A stretch of DNA of 32,713 bases from Candidatus Poribacteria bacterium (GCA_022823085.1 JAJDXV010000060.1:1-32713), one strand, 5' to 3'. Counted from the stretch's first letter, positions 25,113 to 32,641 are shown. Numbers and translations are program-made. Notes: generated by a model not told the origin, from the sequence alone.

Positions 25113-25140
25113 AGGATTGGGTCTCCTGCCCGAAGATTAG

Positions 25141-27933
25141 ATGAGGAAAAAAGAATTGAAGAGATTACAGATTGCCATGCTAACCCTGCTTTTGGGGATT
25201 GGGTTAATACTACACAGCAGCGCCGACAGGGTCCAACTGAATACGAGTGCCGCTGTCGTTAACGATAACCTCGGTACAAGTGTCGGTATAAGCGGCGATT
25301 ACGCAATGGTTGGTGTTCCAAACGATGATACCGACAACGGTAGAAATGCCGGTTCCATCCAAGTCTTTTTCCGTAGCCAAACTGGGTGGGTCCAGCATCA
25401 GAAGTTGAGTCTTAGCGACGCGGCAACTGATGACGAATTCGGAACAACGCTTGCAATGAGTGGCGACTATGCGATCGTCGGTGTCCCGAGGAAAGACGAT
25501 GCGGGAAAAAACTCAGGTGCCGCTTATATTTTTTCCCGGCAAGGCACACAATGGGTTGAGCAGATGAAACTGGTCGCACTTGACGCAAAGGCAGGCGACT
25601 ATTTCGGAACCTCAGTCGCGATTGCCGGAGACACCGTACTCGTTGGGGCACATCGCGCCAATATACCTGTCGCCGACGCTGGCGCCGCATACATTTTCGA
25701 GCGGAGAGGCAACTTATGGATCCAGACAACCGTTCTCAATGCTCCCGATGCCAGCAGATTCGCAAACTTCGGTTTCTCTGTCGGCACTGATGGTAATACT
25801 GCCATCATCGGTGCAATCCGTGATGACGAAGCCGATGAAGATGCTGGTGCCGCTTATATTTTTGTACGGGACCCGTCCGGCTGGATATTCCAAAAGAAGC
25901 TCATCGGCAACAACACGGAAGCAAATGATAACTTCGGCTACGCAGTCGATGTTGACGGCGATTTCGCTATCGCGACTTCACCACACAATGGAAACACCGG
26001 TGCCGCTTACATCTATAAACGTGAGGAGGGCAGGTTCTGGCTACAAAAAAGGAACCGCACCCGTATCCGTATGATCCCGATTGACCCAGACGGCGCGACA
26101 TCCTTCGGTGTTTCGGTCGATATAAGCGGTGAAACCGTTGTCATCGGTGCCAGAGGTGGTATCGTCGGTGAAGATGCCGTCGGTGCCGCTTACATTTTTA
26201 CAGAAAATGAACCGCCATTCTGGAACCAACACACGAAACTCGTCGCAAGTGACAGGAAGAGGGGTGACCAACTCGGCTCCGCTGTCGCAATCAGTGGTAA
26301 CGAAATTATCACGGGTGCTCCTACCCACAGTGCAGGGGGGCCCAGCTCCGGTGCCGCTTATATATTCGAGCAAAAGGAAGGGGGCGCGTGGGTTGAGAAC
26401 ATCAAACTCAGCGATGGCGAAACAGCGTCGGAAGATCAATTCGGAGTTTCAGTGGCAATTCACGGGAACCTCGCTATCTCCGGGGCACAACAAAACGATG
26501 ACATCGCGCCAAATGCCGGTGCCGCATACATCTTCGAGCGGAGTGGCAATCTCTGGTTAGAACGCGCAAAGATTACTGCTAACGACGCGAAAGCAGGCGA
26601 CCTATTCGGTAATACCGTCGCGATCAGCGGAGAAACCGCTGTCATCGGGGCACCCGGCGTTGATGACGCGGGCCCGGAAGCCGGTGCCGCATACATCTTC
26701 ATACGTTCCGGGGACAACTGGATACAACAAGCGAAATTCACCGGCAATGACATCGGTATGTTCGACCAGTTCGGAACAGCCATCGCTATCGATGAAAATA
26801 CCGCTGTCATCGGTGCCTACGGGAAGGATGAAGGCGGTGTAGATACAGGGGCCGCTTATGTCTTTGTCCGAAACGGGATTTCCTGGACACAACAGGCAAA
26901 ATTAACGCACCGAAACGCTGTACCGGGGGATCTATTCGGCTTCGCTGTCGCTGTCTACGGCGACAATGCGCTTGTCGGGGCACACGGGAATGACGCAACG
27001 GGACCCAATTCAGGCGCAGCGTACATTTTTACACGTAGCGGCGGCACGTGGACCCAAAGCACGCAACTCATTCCAAATGACAGTGGACTCGGCGATGAAT
27101 TCGGGTTCGCCGTCGATCTGACGAATGGGATCGCAATCATCGGCGCACCTAAGGAAGATCGAAATGAAACAGATATGGGAACCGCCTATATTTTTGTGGA
27201 GACGAGAGAGGCTTGGATACAACAAGCAAAACTTACCGCCGCCGAGACAGAGGCAGGGGACGAATTCGGGTCAGCAGTCGCAATTCATGAAGACACAGCG
27301 ATTGTCGGCGCATGGAAAGATGATCATCCCGTTAGCTCGGATGGAGACCCCGCCGAAGAAATCGACAAAGGTTCAGCTTACGCCTTCCTGCGGGATGGGT
27401 TGAGTTGGGTCGAGAGACGCAGAATTGTTGCCAGCGGGACAAACCGATTTGATCGCTTCGGTGCATCGGTTGGTATCAGGGGTTCGTTCGCTATCGTTGG
27501 GGCTGATGGTAATGATAACGCCGGTGATAATGCCGGTTCCGCTTTTATCTATAACCCCATTGATCTCGGATTCCGTCCGGCGGACATCCCGTTTCCTGTC
27601 GATCCTGAATCGCAAGCACTCACAACGCTTGGACATATCAAACATACGACAATCTTCCAGAATTATCCAAACCCTTTTAATCCTGAAACATGGTTCCCTT
27701 ACAATCTCGCCGAGCGAACCGAGGTCGCCGTTAAAATCTACGATGTCAGGGGTAGGCTTGTCCGACAATTGAATATCGGGTTACAAGAACCGGGAAATTA
27801 CCAGAACCGGGAGAAAGCTGTGTACTGGGACGGTAGAGACGAATCCGGTGCGACGGTCGCAAGCGGTATCTATTTCTACACATTTACCGCTGGCACCTTT
27901 GAAAATACCCGCCGAATGGTGATCCTGAAATAG
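25141..27933 (+). CDS. FG-GAP repeat surface protein with FlgD/T9SS-like tail
   Basis: 930-residue exported protein. Signal peptide at 1-28 ('IAMLTLLLGIGLILHSSA'). About 13 repeats of roughly 60 residues follow, each with 'GD-x-FG-x-SVAI-x-G', 'AIVGAP-x-DD' and 'GAAYIF-x-R': FG-GAP/integrin-alpha-like propeller blades. The last 90 residues ('IFQNYPNPFNPETWFPYNL', 'VKIYDVRGRLVRQLN', 'ASGIYFYTFTAG') are a FlgD Ig-like/T9SS type A sorting-like tail common in Poribacteria, Bacteroidetes and relatives. ATG at 25141 is the first base after the IsrB element, and no good ribosome site precedes it now. Its original promoter is probably at 23776. Confidence 0.9.
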   Translation: MRKKELKRLQIAMLTLLLGIGLILHSSADRVQLNTSAAVVNDNLGTSVGISGDYAMVGVPNDDTDNGRNAGSIQVFFRSQTGWVQHQKLSLSDAATDDEFGTTLAMSGDYAIVGVPRKDDAGKNSGAAYIFSRQGTQWVEQMKLVALDAKAGDYFGTSVAIAGDTVLVGAHRANIPVADAGAAYIFERRGNLWIQTTVLNAPDASRFANFGFSVGTDGNTAIIGAIRDDEADEDAGAAYIFVRDPSGWIFQKKLIGNNTEANDNFGYAVDVDGDFAIATSPHNGNTGAAYIYKREEGRFWLQKRNRTRIRMIPIDPDGATSFGVSVDISGETVVIGARGGIVGEDAVGAAYIFTENEPPFWNQHTKLVASDRKRGDQLGSAVAISGNEIITGAPTHSAGGPSSGAAYIFEQKEGGAWVENIKLSDGETASEDQFGVSVAIHGNLAISGAQQNDDIAPNAGAAYIFERSGNLWLERAKITANDAKAGDLFGNTVAISGETAVIGAPGVDDAGPEAGAAYIFIRSGDNWIQQAKFTGNDIGMFDQFGTAIAIDENTAVIGAYGKDEGGVDTGAAYVFVRNGISWTQQAKLTHRNAVPGDLFGFAVAVYGDNALVGAHGNDATGPNSGAAYIFTRSGGTWTQSTQLIPNDSGLGDEFGFAVDLTNGIAIIGAPKEDRNETDMGTAYIFVETREAWIQQAKLTAAETEAGDEFGSAVAIHEDTAIVGAWKDDHPVSSDGDPAEEIDKGSAYAFLRDGLSWVERRRIVASGTNRFDRFGASVGIRGSFAIVGADGNDNAGDNAGSAFIYNPIDLGFRPADIPFPVDPESQALTTLGHIKHTTIFQNYPNPFNPETWFPYNLAERTEVAVKIYDVRGRLVRQLNIGLQEPGNYQNREKAVYWDGRDESGATVASGIYFYTFTAGTFENTRRMVILK

Positions 27934-27945
27934 GCGAGGGGAATG

Positions 27946-28083
27946 GTTATAAGTTATAAGTACGGTTTTTCTGCGAAAAACCTTTTGGTTAACAGTTAAA
28001 GAGGTTCTCTGTGGCAACCTTCACAGAACGGAACTGTTTCAAGAACCTTCTTAACTTATAACTTATAACTTATAACTTATAAC
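27946..28083 (+). repeat. Composite repeat tract between the surface gene and queF
   Basis: GTTATAA x2 (27946-27959) runs into a GTAC-stem-CTTT hairpin (27960-27986: GGTTTTTC / GAAAAACC, 8 bp, loop TGC). GGTTAACAGTTAA, a looser hairpin GTTCT..TGTG/CACAGAAC (about 28004-28029) and TTATAAC x4 (28056-28083) follow. It may end the surface gene transcript and sits 17 bp upstream of queF. No preQ1 riboswitch was recognised. Confidence 0.7.
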
Positions 28084-28100
28084 TACTATGGAGACATTGA

Positions 28101-28493
28101 ATGACTCAAAATACTGGTTATGACGATCTACAAACCCATATCCCGGAATTAGCGACACCGGCTATTGAGACATGGGAAAATCAGTATAGCAACCGAGATT
28201 ATACGATCGAAATTACAAATCTCGAATTTACCGCCGTATGTCCTAAAACGGGGTTGCCAGATTTCGCGACACTCTGTATCACTTACGTCCCGGACCGACA
28301 CTGCGTCGAACTAAAATCGTTGAAGGAATACTTCCTTTTCTACCGAGATGTCGGCATTTTTCATGAGCATGTCGTGAATAAAGTGTTGGAGGACTTCGTA
28401 AAAGCGTGTCAGCCACGACAAGCAGAAGTTGTCGGCGATTTCAACATTCGCGGCGGTATCAAAACAGTCGTACAGGCAAAATATAAAAAATAA
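28101..28493 (+). CDS. queF: NADPH-dependent preQ0 reductase QueF
   Basis: 130-residue single-domain (type I) QueF that reduces 7-cyano-7-deazaguanine to preQ1 in queuosine synthesis. 'LEFTAVCPKTGLPDFATL' carries the nucleophile C47 and D54; 'CVELKSLKEYFLFYR' is the QueF motif with E70; 'VGIFHEHVVNKVLED' supplies H89. 'DFNIRGGI' near the end is also typical. The ATG at 28101 has GGAG about 8 nt upstream. It is complete and normal in length. queG lies 5 kb upstream; enzymes for preQ0 itself (queC/D/E) are not in the window. Confidence 0.95.
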   Translation: MTQNTGYDDLQTHIPELATPAIETWENQYSNRDYTIEITNLEFTAVCPKTGLPDFATLCITYVPDRHCVELKSLKEYFLFYRDVGIFHEHVVNKVLEDFVKACQPRQAEVVGDFNIRGGIKTVVQAKYKK

Positions 28494-28539
28494 ATTTTTT
28501 AACTATTAAGTTTTTGTGCGGAGAAGTTAACAGTTTTCA

Positions 28540-28620
28540 GTACGGTTGCTACGCAACCTTTCAGTTTTAACCATCAACTCGTGCCTTAACATTTATAACG
28601 GAGTCGAGTTGTTCGTTAAA
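28540..28620 (+). repeat. GTAC-stem-CTTT hairpin plus diverged CCAACAACTCG repeat (copy C)
   Basis: 28540-28561 is identical to 20190-20211. It is followed, as at 20211, by TCAGTTTT and then an inverted repeat (28565-28581 / 28605-28620) whose arms match copies A/B with two mispairs and whose loop differs. The hairpin and the long inverted repeat are therefore a repeated composite unit. Confidence 0.7.
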
Positions 28621-28669
28621 GGAAAATTTAAAAACAACGCAGAACGGATGTCCGGAACTGTTTAAATAT

Positions 28670-28790
28670 TAGGACTTACGCATGCTTCTCTTTTGTAGCA
28701 TAGACTGTTAGTCTGTGCCCCAAGAACGCTGTGTTTTCCGAGAAATATCCGCGAAAAAAACTGGCTATCGTCAAAATTGCGTAAGTCCTG
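28670..28790. mobile_element. MITE (GGACTTAC ends, copy 2)
   Basis: 12-bp perfect inverted ends AGGACTTACGCA (28671-28682) and TGCGTAAGTCCT (28778-28789) bound about 120 bp without coding potential. AATAT flanks both sides as a possible short duplication. An internal hairpin AGACT-GTT-AGTCT lies near 28702-28714. Ends match the element at 13528-13614. Confidence 0.75.
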
Positions 28791-28814
28791 AATATATCTG
28801 ATATAGTATATTTA

Positions 28815-29630
28815 TTACAACGCACCGATCTTTCTTCGCAAGAAGTCTGTACAAAAAGGCACTTGTGCCTCCGAAAGTCCGTGTAATATGACCGCGCCAT
28901 CGTAGCCATTTTCTTTCAGTAAACCGAGATATTGGTCGTAATCGAGCAGTCCTGTGCCTGCAGCGAGGTGTCCGGCTTGACCGTCTCTGTCGAGGTCTTT
29001 CGCGTGCGCGAGTGCGATGTCGTCGCCGAGCAGTGCGAACGCCTCATCAAGGATTTCACGCATCTTTGGCAGTTCGCCCTTATGAAAGACATTCGCACCG
29101 TCCATGCAAACCTTCAGGTAAGGGGATCGCATCTCGTCTAATAGGCGGCGCGCTTTCCGCGCAGAATCAATCACGTTCGCGACTTCAGGTTCAAGCGCAA
29201 GTGTAACGTCGTATTCTTCAGCCACTGCCAACGCCTGTTCCATCGATTCGACGAGATCTCGCCAAGCTTCTGCTGTGTTGTTATCAGGATGTGCACGCCA
29301 CATGCTCTGCGGATCGCGAGAACCGGTGCAGAGCGTAATTACCGATGTACCCATCGGCGCACATTTTTCTGCGACGGAACGCAGCATCCGTAACCCAGCG
29401 TGCCGTTTCTCAACATCCGGATCAATCATATTATAGGTGCCTGAAAGTGCGGAGATCGTCATCTGTCGAGCGTCCATCTCCTTTCGGATCTCTGCAACCG
29501 ACGGCCCCGATGCGGGGACATGATATTGCAGATGGTGGACACCGTGTTCTACAACAGCATCAAGGTTCTCGGTGAGTGTTTCTCGGCGGATGATTCCTTC
29601 CATGAGTCCAACGTGCATAAGTGTCTCCAT
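28815..29630 (-). CDS. Sugar phosphate isomerase/epimerase (TIM barrel)
   Basis: 271-residue AP-endonuclease-2-like TIM barrel, typical of xylose-isomerase-type sugar epimerases and myo-inositol catabolism enzymes. 'ISALSGTYNMIDPD' and 'TLALEPEVANVIDSA' (metal-binding Glu) are followed by 'LKVCMDGANVFHKGEL' and 'LAHAKDLDRDGQAGHLAAGTGLLDY', and 'GAVILHGLSE' ends the barrel. Metal ligands E, D and H are in the expected strands. The start ATG at 29630 has a modest ribosome site (GGAGACACTT lies after it, so the start may be a few codons inside). Substrate unknown. Confidence 0.85.
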   Translation of the reverse strand: METLMHVGLMEGIIRRETLTENLDAVVEHGVHHLQYHVPASGPSVAEIRKEMDARQMTISALSGTYNMIDPDVEKRHAGLRMLRSVAEKCAPMGTSVITLCTGSRDPQSMWRAHPDNNTAEAWRDLVESMEQALAVAEEYDVTLALEPEVANVIDSARKARRLLDEMRSPYLKVCMDGANVFHKGELPKMREILDEAFALLGDDIALAHAKDLDRDGQAGHLAAGTGLLDYDQYLGLLKENGYDGAVILHGLSEAQVPFCTDFLRRKIGAL

Positions 29631-29653
29631 AAGGGAATTTTATACTTTTTCTT

Positions 29654-29681
29654 TCTGACGACTGACAACCGATAACTGAAA
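29654..29681 (-). repeat. Degenerate heptamer tract (ACTGACA type)
   Basis: TCTGACG, ACTGACA, ACCGATA, ACTGAAA follow with period 7 between the isomerase gene and the truncated HTH gene. It is related to the STRR-type heptamers known from cyanobacteria and abuts the apparent break point of the HTH gene. Confidence 0.6.
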
Positions 29682-29682
29682 A

Positions 29683-29928
29683 TTATAGGGCGATTATACA
29701 CCGGAAAAAGCCATGTAGCAAGAAAAATCGCAGGAAACACCTTATCAATATGGAAGGTTCTGCCTCGGTGAGTTGTCCATAGACGCGTGTCAGTTCTGAT
29801 AAATCTATCCATTTGCGTCCTTTCTCATCGGTTTCAAACGAGACTTTCCACGACTTCATATCTCTGCGGAGCGTCGACTCTGAAACAGGTATCACCTTGA
29901 CAGCTTCGGTGAGTGTGAGTTTTGACAT
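29683..29928 (-). CDS. Truncated excisionase/MerR-like HTH protein
   Basis: 81 residues. The first 52 form a DNA-binding winged-helix of the excisionase type: 'LTLTEAVKVIPVSESTLRRDMKS', then a wing 'SFETDEKGRKWIDLSELTRVYG'. After 'QLTEAEP' the sequence turns into an unrelated hydrophobic tail ('ILIRCFLRFFLLHGFF'), so the usual C-terminal part seems lost near 29760. Such proteins occur on plasmids and islands. The start ATG at 29928 has GGAAACGAAAG upstream. It may be a decayed mobile-element gene. Confidence 0.55.
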   Translation of the reverse strand: MSKLTLTEAVKVIPVSESTLRRDMKSWKVSFETDEKGRKWIDLSELTRVYGQLTEAEPSILIRCFLRFFLLHGFFRCIIAL

Positions 29929-29997
29929 CTTTCGTTTCCTTCCATCTGAGAGGTTTTGACATTTGACAATAGAAAACGAAAGGTTTTTATAAGGGTT

Positions 29998-30126
29998 TCA
30001 GAACAGCGGTTGGAGGCGCAGCTTTCGCGACTGCCCTTCGGTGGAAAGCGTTACCTGCTTGGGTTTTATCTCAACGACTTCGGTGGATGCGTCTATTTTA
30101 TCACTGGTGGGCACGATATAGGGCAT
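29998..30126 (-). CDS. Possible small protein or C-terminal fragment
   Basis: A 42-codon frame from ATG at 30126 to TGA at 29998, overlapping the 3' end of the methyltransferase gene by 34 bp. It reads like natural protein ('DKIDASTEVVEIKPKQVTLS', beta-rich) and its ATG overlaps a gene end, but there is no clear ribosome site and no recognisable family. Could be a chance frame. Confidence 0.25.
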   Translation of the reverse strand: MPYIVPTSDKIDASTEVVEIKPKQVTLSTEGQSRKLRLQPLF

Positions 30127-30837
30127 CTCTCAGGTTTTTCAAAGATAAAGAGGTAATTGCATCCGAGTTCCCATCGTTCTTTTTTTATCAGTCTCCACTC
30201 TTTGAAGAGATAGGGGAGGGTTTCGGGGTTGAATCCATGATGCTGATGCATGGAGAACCCCTCAAGAATCCGAAGTTTCTTTAGCGTATCAAGAATTTTG
30301 TCAACGCGCGGGTGTGGCACTGTGAGAATTACCAGCCCGCCGGGTTTTAGGTGTTTCCAACAGGCATTCACAATACAAGGGAGGATGTCTATTCGGATAT
30401 GCTCAATGGCTGCTAATAGGGTAATAACATCAAAAGTGATGTTGGCTCATGTAAAGACTGTGTGCTAACGAAGATTTAAAACCCACGTGGTGACTGCTTT
30501 CGCAAAAATAATCGCACATACTTTTGACATGAGCGGTGATGTTTTCATTAAAGTCGTATAGAAAATATCCGGGAATCAGATGAAAGTTGCCAAATTTATA
30601 AGTGTGTGTGAGATGTGGATCGATACCGACTGCTGTATGGATGTGTCCCTTGAGGTAGTGTAGAAAGTTACCATCGCCGGTACCTACATCTAAAAGCGTG
30701 GAGTTTTTTGGAACGTAAGGCTCCACCTTTGTGAATCGTAGATATTCAAGAAGTTCATCTAATAGTTTCCTTGGATATCTTTTGTATTGGTGTGTGTCTT
30801 TGCGGGCTTTAAGAAACCGGACGATAGTGTTTTTCAT
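30093..30837 (-). pseudogene. SAM-dependent methyltransferase interrupted by a MITE
   Basis: Class I methyltransferase in two frames. The N-terminal part (from ATG 30837) has 'LLDVGTGDGNFLHYL' (SAM motif I) and 'AVGIDPH'; the C-terminal part continues 'FDVITLLAAIEHI', 'HLKPGGLVILTVPHPRVD' and 'GCNYLFIFEKPERC'. They are separated by a 92-bp insert plus an 8-bp duplicated target (30436-30543). Removing 100 bp gives 'DFNENITFDVITLLAAIEH' without a gap, so an intact gene of about 214 codons existed recently. It is adjacent to the GT39-type gene, so the enzyme may have acted in glycan or lipid modification. The family resembles ubiquinone/sugar-type methyltransferases; the substrate is unknown. 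Confidence 0.88.
30436..30543. mobile_element. 92-bp MITE with 8-bp target duplication
   Basis: Insert 30444-30535 lies between direct repeats GTGATGTT at 30436-30443 and 30536-30543. Its ends are imperfect inverted repeats: GGCTCATGTAAAGACTGTG on the left and, reverse-complemented, CGCTCATGTCAAAAGTATG on the right, sharing GCTCATGT and much of the next 12 bp. Internally it has no ORF. The inverted ends, the 8-bp duplication and the exact restoration of the methyltransferase frame by its removal make this the best supported insertion in the window. Confidence 0.88.
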
Positions 30838-30869
30838 GCGTCTCCCTTCCTCTGCCAGTAGATAGTGTC

Positions 30870-32423
30870 TTACCTTAGACTATTATGGTTTTCATCAGGG
30901 TTTGAAATCCTGTGAGGTACTGTAGCATAAATGGTTGTTTTATCCATTTCGCTTTTGAAGACCACGGGCAGGTCAAGTTCTCGAAAGGTGACAATGTAAG
31001 GAATCCCGCCGTGTCGTTGCGCCTGTGAAACGAGTTTTTCCCATCCGTTTGCTGTTGTGTATGGATGTGCTGTGTGTGAGGTGAGAAACATGATGCGAAG
31101 GTGATTGTCGTCATTTTGTGCGTCCGTGTAAATAATCTCGGTAAGTAATACAGCATTCGGGGGTAGATGGTTTTCAGCATAGCTGGCGATATCAGAGTAA
31201 GTTCTATCATTAGCATTCGTTTCGGTGAGCCACCAGGCATTAATGGCTTGAATAAGAAACAAAAAAGCGATGAAAAACGTCCAGATATATCTGTAGATAG
31301 GCTTCCAGCGAGGAACTTCTTTTTTTTTGCGCGTGGTATCTTCGACAAACCTTCCCAAGAGTAAGAGTAAGGCGGGGGCACCCATAAGGGTAGCCGTCGG
31401 TATTTTTGATATGGCGATCAAAAAAGGTGGAAACACGCCGAGTCCCCATGCATAAAGCAGGCAGATACCGACATCTTTTTGTCGAAAAAGTCGCGGTAGG
31501 AAATAAAAAGTTGCGATGAGGGTCGGAAGCGTGAGCGAACTAAAGAGATGCATATTGTATATGAACACCTGATACCAGGGTGCTCCCCACCCTTGAAGAT
31601 TCTCTGTGAAATGCGAGAAAGTGACACGGTTTGAGATTTCAAATTCAATGGGATACTCAATAGCGGTGTACAATGTCCAAGGACCGGCAACGAGCACAGT
31701 CACGCCTAAGAGTCCTAAAACATGTTGCCATCGGTAGTGGCAATCTTCCTTTTTTGCCAGCGAAAGTACCGGTGCTAACCAAGCCGTGAGGGCAACTCCG
31801 GTAACAATGAATGCGGGATAGGTTTTTGAAAGGAACGCCAATCCCTGCCCGACCCCTGCTAACAGGACGTAACGCCATTCTCCCGTCTTTACAGTGCGAA
31901 TGACCCCGTAAATGCCGAGTTCACAATAAAACAAGAGCGATATGTCCATCATATCACTAAAGAGGTAGCCATGTACCAAGCGCATGATAAACCATGAAAA
32001 TGCTTGTGCAGTGGCGGCGATAAGGGCAGATCGTTTAGTCAAGAGTTCAACGCCAATGAGGTAAGTGAGCCAAACGGCAAGTGTGCTGAGAATGGCACTC
32101 GGCAGCCGGACTGCAAAGGGGGTGATACCCACAAGTGCCATGGAGACAGCACTTTGCCACATCGGTAGGATGGGTTTGTGCAGCCAGACGTGATTTCTGC
32201 CCCAAGTGTCTTCAAAGTAAGGGATGTAGGGGACATCAATCAGCGTCGGCTTTAACGGATGTTTCAACAGGTTCTTTGAAACGAGGGCGTGGCAGCATTC
32301 ATCGATCCCTTGGAAGCTGCGGTGTCCGAGATGGTTGAGTTTGAGCAAGAATGAAGTAAACAACACACAGAGGAGTATGAGTGTTTCAGTTCTATCTTTT
32401 AACATACCAATCCATGAAAACAT
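30870..32423 (-). CDS. GT39/ArnT-type membrane glycosyltransferase
   Basis: 517-residue polytopic protein of the PMT/ArnT/GT39 type, which transfers sugars from polyprenyl-phosphate donors on the periplasmic side. First membrane helix near 12-30; then the conserved acidic pair in 'FQGIDECCHALVSKNLL' and 'HVWLHKPILPMWQSA', as in the first extracytoplasmic loop of the family. About ten further hydrophobic helices up to residue 400 precede a soluble C-terminal domain of about 110 residues. The ATG at 32423 shares its A with the stop codon of the small upstream gene (TAATG). Donor and acceptor are unknown. Confidence 0.85.
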   Translation of the reverse strand: MFSWIGMLKDRTETLILLCVLFTSFLLKLNHLGHRSFQGIDECCHALVSKNLLKHPLKPTLIDVPYIPYFEDTWGRNHVWLHKPILPMWQSAVSMALVGITPFAVRLPSAILSTLAVWLTYLIGVELLTKRSALIAATAQAFSWFIMRLVHGYLFSDMMDISLLFYCELGIYGVIRTVKTGEWRYVLLAGVGQGLAFLSKTYPAFIVTGVALTAWLAPVLSLAKKEDCHYRWQHVLGLLGVTVLVAGPWTLYTAIEYPIEFEISNRVTFSHFTENLQGWGAPWYQVFIYNMHLFSSLTLPTLIATFYFLPRLFRQKDVGICLLYAWGLGVFPPFLIAISKIPTATLMGAPALLLLLGRFVEDTTRKKKEVPRWKPIYRYIWTFFIAFLFLIQAINAWWLTETNANDRTYSDIASYAENHLPPNAVLLTEIIYTDAQNDDNHLRIMFLTSHTAHPYTTANGWEKLVSQAQRHGGIPYIVTFRELDLPVVFKSEMDKTTIYATVPHRISNPDENHNSLR

Positions 32424-32590
32424 TATCTATAATTTTGTTGGCTTTGGAGATGTTTTTCAAGGATCTCGGCAAGTTCGGAGTCATCGTTTTTTAGATGGTT
32501 GAGCCCTTCTTTAACCCCGAATCGCTCCAAAAGCGACTTGGCACGGTTGAAACGCTCTGGTGCACCGGAGGTCTCTAGTAGTCTATCCAC
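32423..32590 (-). CDS. Small protein translationally coupled to the glycosyltransferase
   Basis: 55 codons from GTG at 32590 to TAA at 32423, overlapping the glycosyltransferase start as TAATG. The product is helical and charged: 'LLETSGAPERFNRAKSLLER', 'VKEGLNHLKNDDSELAEILE'. No ribosome site precedes the GTG, and a longer upstream frame without a start codon exists, so the 5' end is uncertain and it may be a remnant. I do not recognise a family. Confidence 0.5.
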   Translation of the reverse strand: MDRLLETSGAPERFNRAKSLLERFGVKEGLNHLKNDDSELAEILEKHLQSQQNYR

Positions 32591-32612
32591 TTTGATTTTG
32601 TGATAAAGTTTT

Positions 32613-32641
32613 TTGACTTTTTGCGGGTTTTATGGTAGACT
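32613..32641 (+). promoter_or_regulatory. Sigma-70 promoter of the gene at 32680
   Basis: TTGACT (32613-32618), 17-bp spacer, TAGACT (32636-32641), about 39 bp before the ATG at 32680. It overlaps the upstream region of the minus-strand small gene, so the two units are divergent. Confidence 0.65.

Larger units (their letters stand above)
23891..25140 (+). mobile_element. IsrB/HEARO element with IS605-type hairpin ends
   Basis: A 1.25-kb unit bounded by related subterminal hairpins: CCCAACCC-TAAA-GGGTTGGG at 23895-23914 and CCCAAACC-TAAA-GGATTGGG at 25102-25121, the latter inside an outer stem CGGGCA/TGCCCG (25091-25096/25127-25132). It contains an omega-RNA-like leader and isrB but no Y1 transposase (tnpA), so mobilisation would need one in trans. 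The right boundary at 25140 is followed immediately by ATGA. The left boundary is uncertain by a few bases (23889-23894). No target duplication is seen, as expected for this transposition chemistry. Confidence 0.8.

Noticed and set aside
28050..28100. PreQ1 riboswitch upstream of queF
   Set aside because: The leader is made of heptamers; I see no preQ1-I or preQ1-II type loop and tail sequence.
29956..30156. Plus-strand ORF of 66 codons
   Set aside because: It overlaps the methyltransferase 3' end in antisense and has no ribosome site or family resemblance.
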